Positions 40,147 through 42,583 of a DNA stretch of 42,583 bases are shown in pieces. The DNA lies in the NCBI RefSeq assembly GCF_938039245.1, contig NZ_CALHVN010000043.1, positions 1 through 42,583 on the forward strand. Reading direction: 5' to 3'. The number at the start of each line of letters is the position of its first letter. Position 1 is the first letter of the stretch. Made by a program: the position numbers and the translations under genes. The notes under the pieces are model-generated. The model saw nothing but the letters and a program-made list of their open reading frames with translations. It searched no databases and was not told the origin of the DNA. Source of the DNA: an uncultured Campylobacter sp. (GTDB taxonomy: Bacteria; Campylobacterota; Campylobacteria; Campylobacterales; Campylobacteraceae).

Positions 40147-40758
40147 CTACTTTATAAACCCGACCTGCGGTAAAATTTCAGCTAGCGCCGCATCTTTTTT
40201 CTCGTTAAATTTGACCTTGTTCTGCTCAAAAAGATTATTTCCGTGCGCGTCGATTGAGACGATGAGCGGGCCAATCTCCTTCACGCGGCACTTCCACAGC
40301 GTCTCGGGCATCCCAAGCTCCGTCCAGTCGGCACTCTCGATCTGCTCGACCTGCGTTGCGGCGACCACCGCGCAGCCCGCGGGAAATACGCAGTGTATCG
40401 CGCCAAACTCCTTGCAGCCGCTCATCGTGCCCTCGCCCATGCCGCCTTTGCCCACTATCAGGCGCACGCCCGTTTTAGCGATAAACTCGCGCTCGAATTT
40501 CTCCATCCTCATACTCGTAGTTGGCCCGACCGAGACCATCTCGAAGCTTTTATCGTCCGTTTTTCTGATGATGGGCCCCGCGTGCAGGATCGCGCCGCCC
40601 CTGATATCTAGCGGCAGCTCGCGGCCCTCCTCTACTACGCGTCTGTGCGGCACGTCGCGGCAGGTGACGATGTGTCCCGTGAGGTATATCACGTCGCCGA
40701 TCTTGATATCTGCTAGATCCTCGGCCTTGATCGGTGTGGTTAAAATTTTCTTACTCAT
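40147..40758 (-). CDS. Class I (Fe-S) fumarate hydratase, beta subunit
   Basis: The 203-residue protein matches the C-terminal part of FumA/FumB (Fumerase_C): GDVIYLTGHIVTCRDVPHRR, GGAILHAGPIIRK, SVGPTTSMRMEKFE, VGKGGMG and GCKEFGAIHCVFPAGCAV. With the alpha subunit it hydrates fumarate. L-tartrate dehydratase (TtdB) is a related alternative. It overlaps the alpha gene by four bases. Confidence 0.9.
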   Translation of the reverse strand: MSKKILTTPIKAEDLADIKIGDVIYLTGHIVTCRDVPHRRVVEEGRELPLDIRGGAILHAGPIIRKTDDKSFEMVSVGPTTSMRMEKFEREFIAKTGVRLIVGKGGMGEGTMSGCKEFGAIHCVFPAGCAVVAATQVEQIESADWTELGMPETLWKCRVKEIGPLIVSIDAHGNNLFEQNKVKFNEKKDAALAEILPQVGFIK

Positions 40759-41654
40759 AGCGCGAACTCCTTGTGCGATTTTACGTCAAAGCTTAGCTGC
40801 TCGTCCCAGACGATATGGCCTTTGCGGTGCGACCAGCAGCCTACGTTTACGGCGACGGCGATGACGCTTGGGTGGCGGGCGCAGTTCTCGATATGCACGC
40901 CCATAACCGAGCTTGCGCCGCTCATGCCTTGCGGGCCCAGGCCGATTTTATTGATGCCATCTTCGAGTAGTTTTTCGGTTAGCGCGGCGCGGTCGTTTGG
41001 ATTACGCGAACCTAGCGGTCTCATCAGCGCTTTTTTAGATAGCAGCGACGCCACGTCGATCGAGGTGCCGATGCCCACGCCCACTAGCAGCGGCGGACAG
41101 GCGTTTATGCCGTAGCTGGTCATTATGTCCATGACGAATTTCACGACCCCCTCGTAGCCCATGCCGGGCATCAGCACGGTCGCCTTGCCGGGCAGGCTAC
41201 AGCCGCCGCCGGCCATATAGGTGTGTATCTCGCACTCGCTGCTACCCGGCACGATCTCCCAAAATACGCTCGGCGTGCCCTTGCCGACGTTTTTGCCGGT
41301 GTTGTACTCGTCGAAGGTCTCGACGCTGTTGTGACGCAGCGGAGCCTCGCGCGTCGCTCGCAGTACGGCCTCTCGCAGCAGCTCCTCAAGCTCGCCGATG
41401 AGCGGGAAATTCGCTCCGCAGCGCACGAAAAATTGGATCACGCCCGTATCCTGACAGGACGGACGGTCTAGCTGCTTAGCTAGGCGCTGATTTTCAAACA
41501 TCGTTTTGTAGATTTCTCTCGCTAGCGGCTGCGTCTCGCGCTCGCTAAGCTCCCGCAGCTTCTCCGTCACGTCGTCAGGCAGCACCTTGCCCGTGTAGCC
41601 GACGAATTTCGCCATGACCTCGGTCATTTTTTGCACGGCTTTTTGTTTATCCAT
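40755..41654 (-). CDS. Class I (Fe-S) fumarate hydratase, alpha subunit
   Basis: The 299-residue protein from the ATG at 41654, which has GGAGAAGCG just upstream; an earlier in-frame start would run far into the DUF2809 gene. It carries the Fe-S Cys residues in RPSCQDTGVIQFFV, GGGCSLPGKATVLMPG and VGCWSHRKG, with a GSRNPNDRAALTEKL loop. It is the [4Fe-4S] part of a two-subunit, oxygen-sensitive fumarase used in microaerophilic Campylobacter. TtdA is the alternative. Confidence 0.9.
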   Translation of the reverse strand: MDKQKAVQKMTEVMAKFVGYTGKVLPDDVTEKLRELSERETQPLAREIYKTMFENQRLAKQLDRPSCQDTGVIQFFVRCGANFPLIGELEELLREAVLRATREAPLRHNSVETFDEYNTGKNVGKGTPSVFWEIVPGSSECEIHTYMAGGGCSLPGKATVLMPGMGYEGVVKFVMDIMTSYGINACPPLLVGVGIGTSIDVASLLSKKALMRPLGSRNPNDRAALTEKLLEDGINKIGLGPQGMSGASSVMGVHIENCARHPSVIAVAVNVGCWSHRKGHIVWDEQLSFDVKSHKEFAL

Positions 41655-42153
41655 CGCTTCTCCTTTTTTCAAATTTGTCATACACGCCCGCCAAAATGCA
41701 GCCAGCTGCATAGCAGAGCAGGTCGGCAAAATCAAACGTCCCGCCGATCATTACTTTTAAAATTTTATTTTCTATGCCTAAAATTTGCACCGCGCCAAAA
41801 TACTGCGCGAGCTCCAAAGCCGCCGCGAACGCAAAAATTTTAAGCGGCAAATTTGAGGGCGGCTTGCTAAATGCAGCCCGAGCCAACGCGTAAAGCAAGA
41901 TAACGGCCAAAATGTCGCCCGCGTAGTGGCGCACGAAGCCGCCCTTTACGCAGATCGCGATGTAAATTTCTACCGCTAAAATCAGAGCTGCCGTGGCTAA
42001 AAACGTTAGCTTCGTCCGCGCGCTTTGCCTTGTTTGCGCCTTTTGCGCGAGCTTTTTCGCGCCCTCAGGCCTAGCCTTTTGTTCGTTTAAATTTTCCTCT
42101 CGCAACGCTTTCCTTTTAAATTTAGCCGTTAAATCTGACCAGCGCGGCGGCAT
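41647..42153 (-). CDS. DUF2809-type membrane protein
   Basis: The 168-residue protein has a highly basic, low-complexity N-terminal 45 residues (KRKALREENLNEQKARPEGA), then four transmembrane segments ending GGTFDFADLLCYAAGCILAG, which fits DUF2809 (YjgA/VanZ-like small membrane proteins). The function is unknown. Its stop overlaps the fumarase alpha start by eight bases, and it begins four bases after larB, so the three genes look like one operon. The true start could be further in, after the basic stretch. Confidence 0.7.
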   Translation of the reverse strand: MPPRWSDLTAKFKRKALREENLNEQKARPEGAKKLAQKAQTRQSARTKLTFLATAALILAVEIYIAICVKGGFVRHYAGDILAVILLYALARAAFSKPPSNLPLKIFAFAAALELAQYFGAVQILGIENKILKVMIGGTFDFADLLCYAAGCILAGVYDKFEKRRSDG

Positions 42154-42157
42154 AAAT

Positions 42158-42583
42158 TTACAGATGATTTATCAGGCTCGCGTTATACGCGGCGCCGAAA
42201 CCATTATCGATATTTACGACGCTCACGCCGTTTGCGCAGCTATTTAGCATCGCTAGCAGCGCCGCCAGCCCGCCAAAGCTCGCGCCGTATCCCACGCTGG
42301 TGGGCACCGCGATCACCGGCACGCTCACAAGACCCGCCAGCACGCTAGCTAGCGCGCCCTCCATGCCCGCTACCGCGATGGCGACCTTTGCGCCGCGTAT
42401 CTGCTCTAAATTTGCGATCAGCCTATGCAGCCCGGCCACGCCCGCGTCGCTAAATTTACGCACGTCGTTGCCCAAAAATCTCGCCGTCTCGTACGCCTCC
42501 TCCACTACCGCGCCGTCGGCGGTGCCGGCAGATACTATCGCGATGTAGCTTTGCGTGAGCGCGGGCTCTTTAAATTTGACGCT
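42158..42583 (-). CDS. larB: Nickel pincer cofactor biosynthesis protein LarB (5' end outside window)
   Basis: The frame runs off the end of the window; the visible 141 residues begin SVKFKEPALTQSYIAIVSAG and continue with VAIAVAGMEGALASVLAGL, VIAVPTSVGYGASFGGLAAL and VNIDNGFGAAYNA. These are the PurE-like C-terminal domain of LarB, which carboxylates and hydrolyses nicotinic acid adenine dinucleotide for the Ni-pincer nucleotide of lactate racemase-type enzymes. The N-terminal region would lie outside. The internal GTG at 42505 is not a start. Confidence 0.88.
   Translation of the reverse strand, partial: SVKFKEPALTQSYIAIVSAGTADGAVVEEAYETARFLGNDVRKFSDAGVAGLHRLIANLEQIRGAKVAIAVAGMEGALASVLAGLVSVPVIAVPTSVGYGASFGGLAALLAMLNSCANGVSVVNIDNGFGAAYNASLINHL

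Noticed and set aside
40211..40864. 217-codon plus-strand open frame
   Set aside because: It lies fully opposite the fumarase genes, whose Fe-S and substrate motifs are unmistakable; the plus-strand product is Ser/Pro-rich with no family features.
42505..42583. larB starting at the internal GTG
   Set aside because: The frame is open to the window edge and the residues before the GTG (IAIVSAGTADGA) belong to the conserved LarB domain.

Overview
The window is a chromosomal segment from a Campylobacterota bacterium, most likely a Campylobacter of the concisus/curvus/rectus/showae group. Four things suggest this. The minus-strand block at 22.2-33.4 kb follows the gene order I recall from C. jejuni Cj0700-Cj0714 (rplS, trmD, rimM, KH protein, rpsP, ffh, pseudouridine synthase, waaA, HP0958-like zinc-ribbon protein, Nif3-like, glyQ, DUF3972, purE, U32 protease-like, cheZ), with glnA (Cj0699) next to it. 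There is an Fe-S fumarase. Base composition is moderate, with heavy use of AAATTT. Extended TATAAT-type promoters occur without clear -35 boxes. The species call is inference.

Region 1 (269-13814, plus strand) is a complete-looking aryl polyene (APE) type II polyketide cluster of 16 tightly packed genes. The order is lipoprotein (apeN-like), KS (apeO), dehydratase (apeP), ketoreductase (apeQ), KS (apeR), a 231-bp gap, a small exported protein, chain-length-factor-like KS (apeC), acyltransferase (apeD), two ACPs (apeE, apeF), membrane protein (apeG), an acyl-ACP synthetase fused to a hotdog dehydratase (apeH-apeI), a glycosyltransferase-acyltransferase fusion (apeJ), thioesterase (apeK), LolA-like carrier (apeL) and an MMPL/RND exporter (apeM). 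Together these would load an aryl acid on an ACP, extend and reduce it to a conjugated polyene, attach it to a lipid-like carrier and move it to the outer membrane. No methyltransferase, ammonia lyase or chorismate lyase is present in the window.

Region 2 (13.9-17.2 kb) is a thiazole-branch thiamin set, thiS-thiG-thiH-tenI, without thiF. Region 3 (17.2-22.1 kb) is a decaying accessory stretch: a WG-repeat pseudogene, an unknown 197-aa protein, a DMT transporter, a probable IS1595-type transposase remnant, an internal carB fragment and a cupin gene.

Region 4 (22.2-35.9 kb) is the conserved housekeeping block plus divergent hisJ-like and glnA genes. Region 5 (35.9-36.7 kb) is a strong promoter followed by nine tRNAs, in which a four-tRNA cassette (Lys-Glu-Val-Asp) is perfectly duplicated with a 342-bp period. 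Its tRNA-Glu has an unusual CUC anticodon.

Region 6 (36.7-40.1 kb) is gene-poor: a transposase remnant, broken reading frames and two unrecognised membrane proteins. Region 7 (40.1-42.6 kb, minus strand) holds larB (partial), a DUF2809 protein and the two-subunit class I fumarase. All identifications come from reading the sequence and remembered family motifs; no database search was run.
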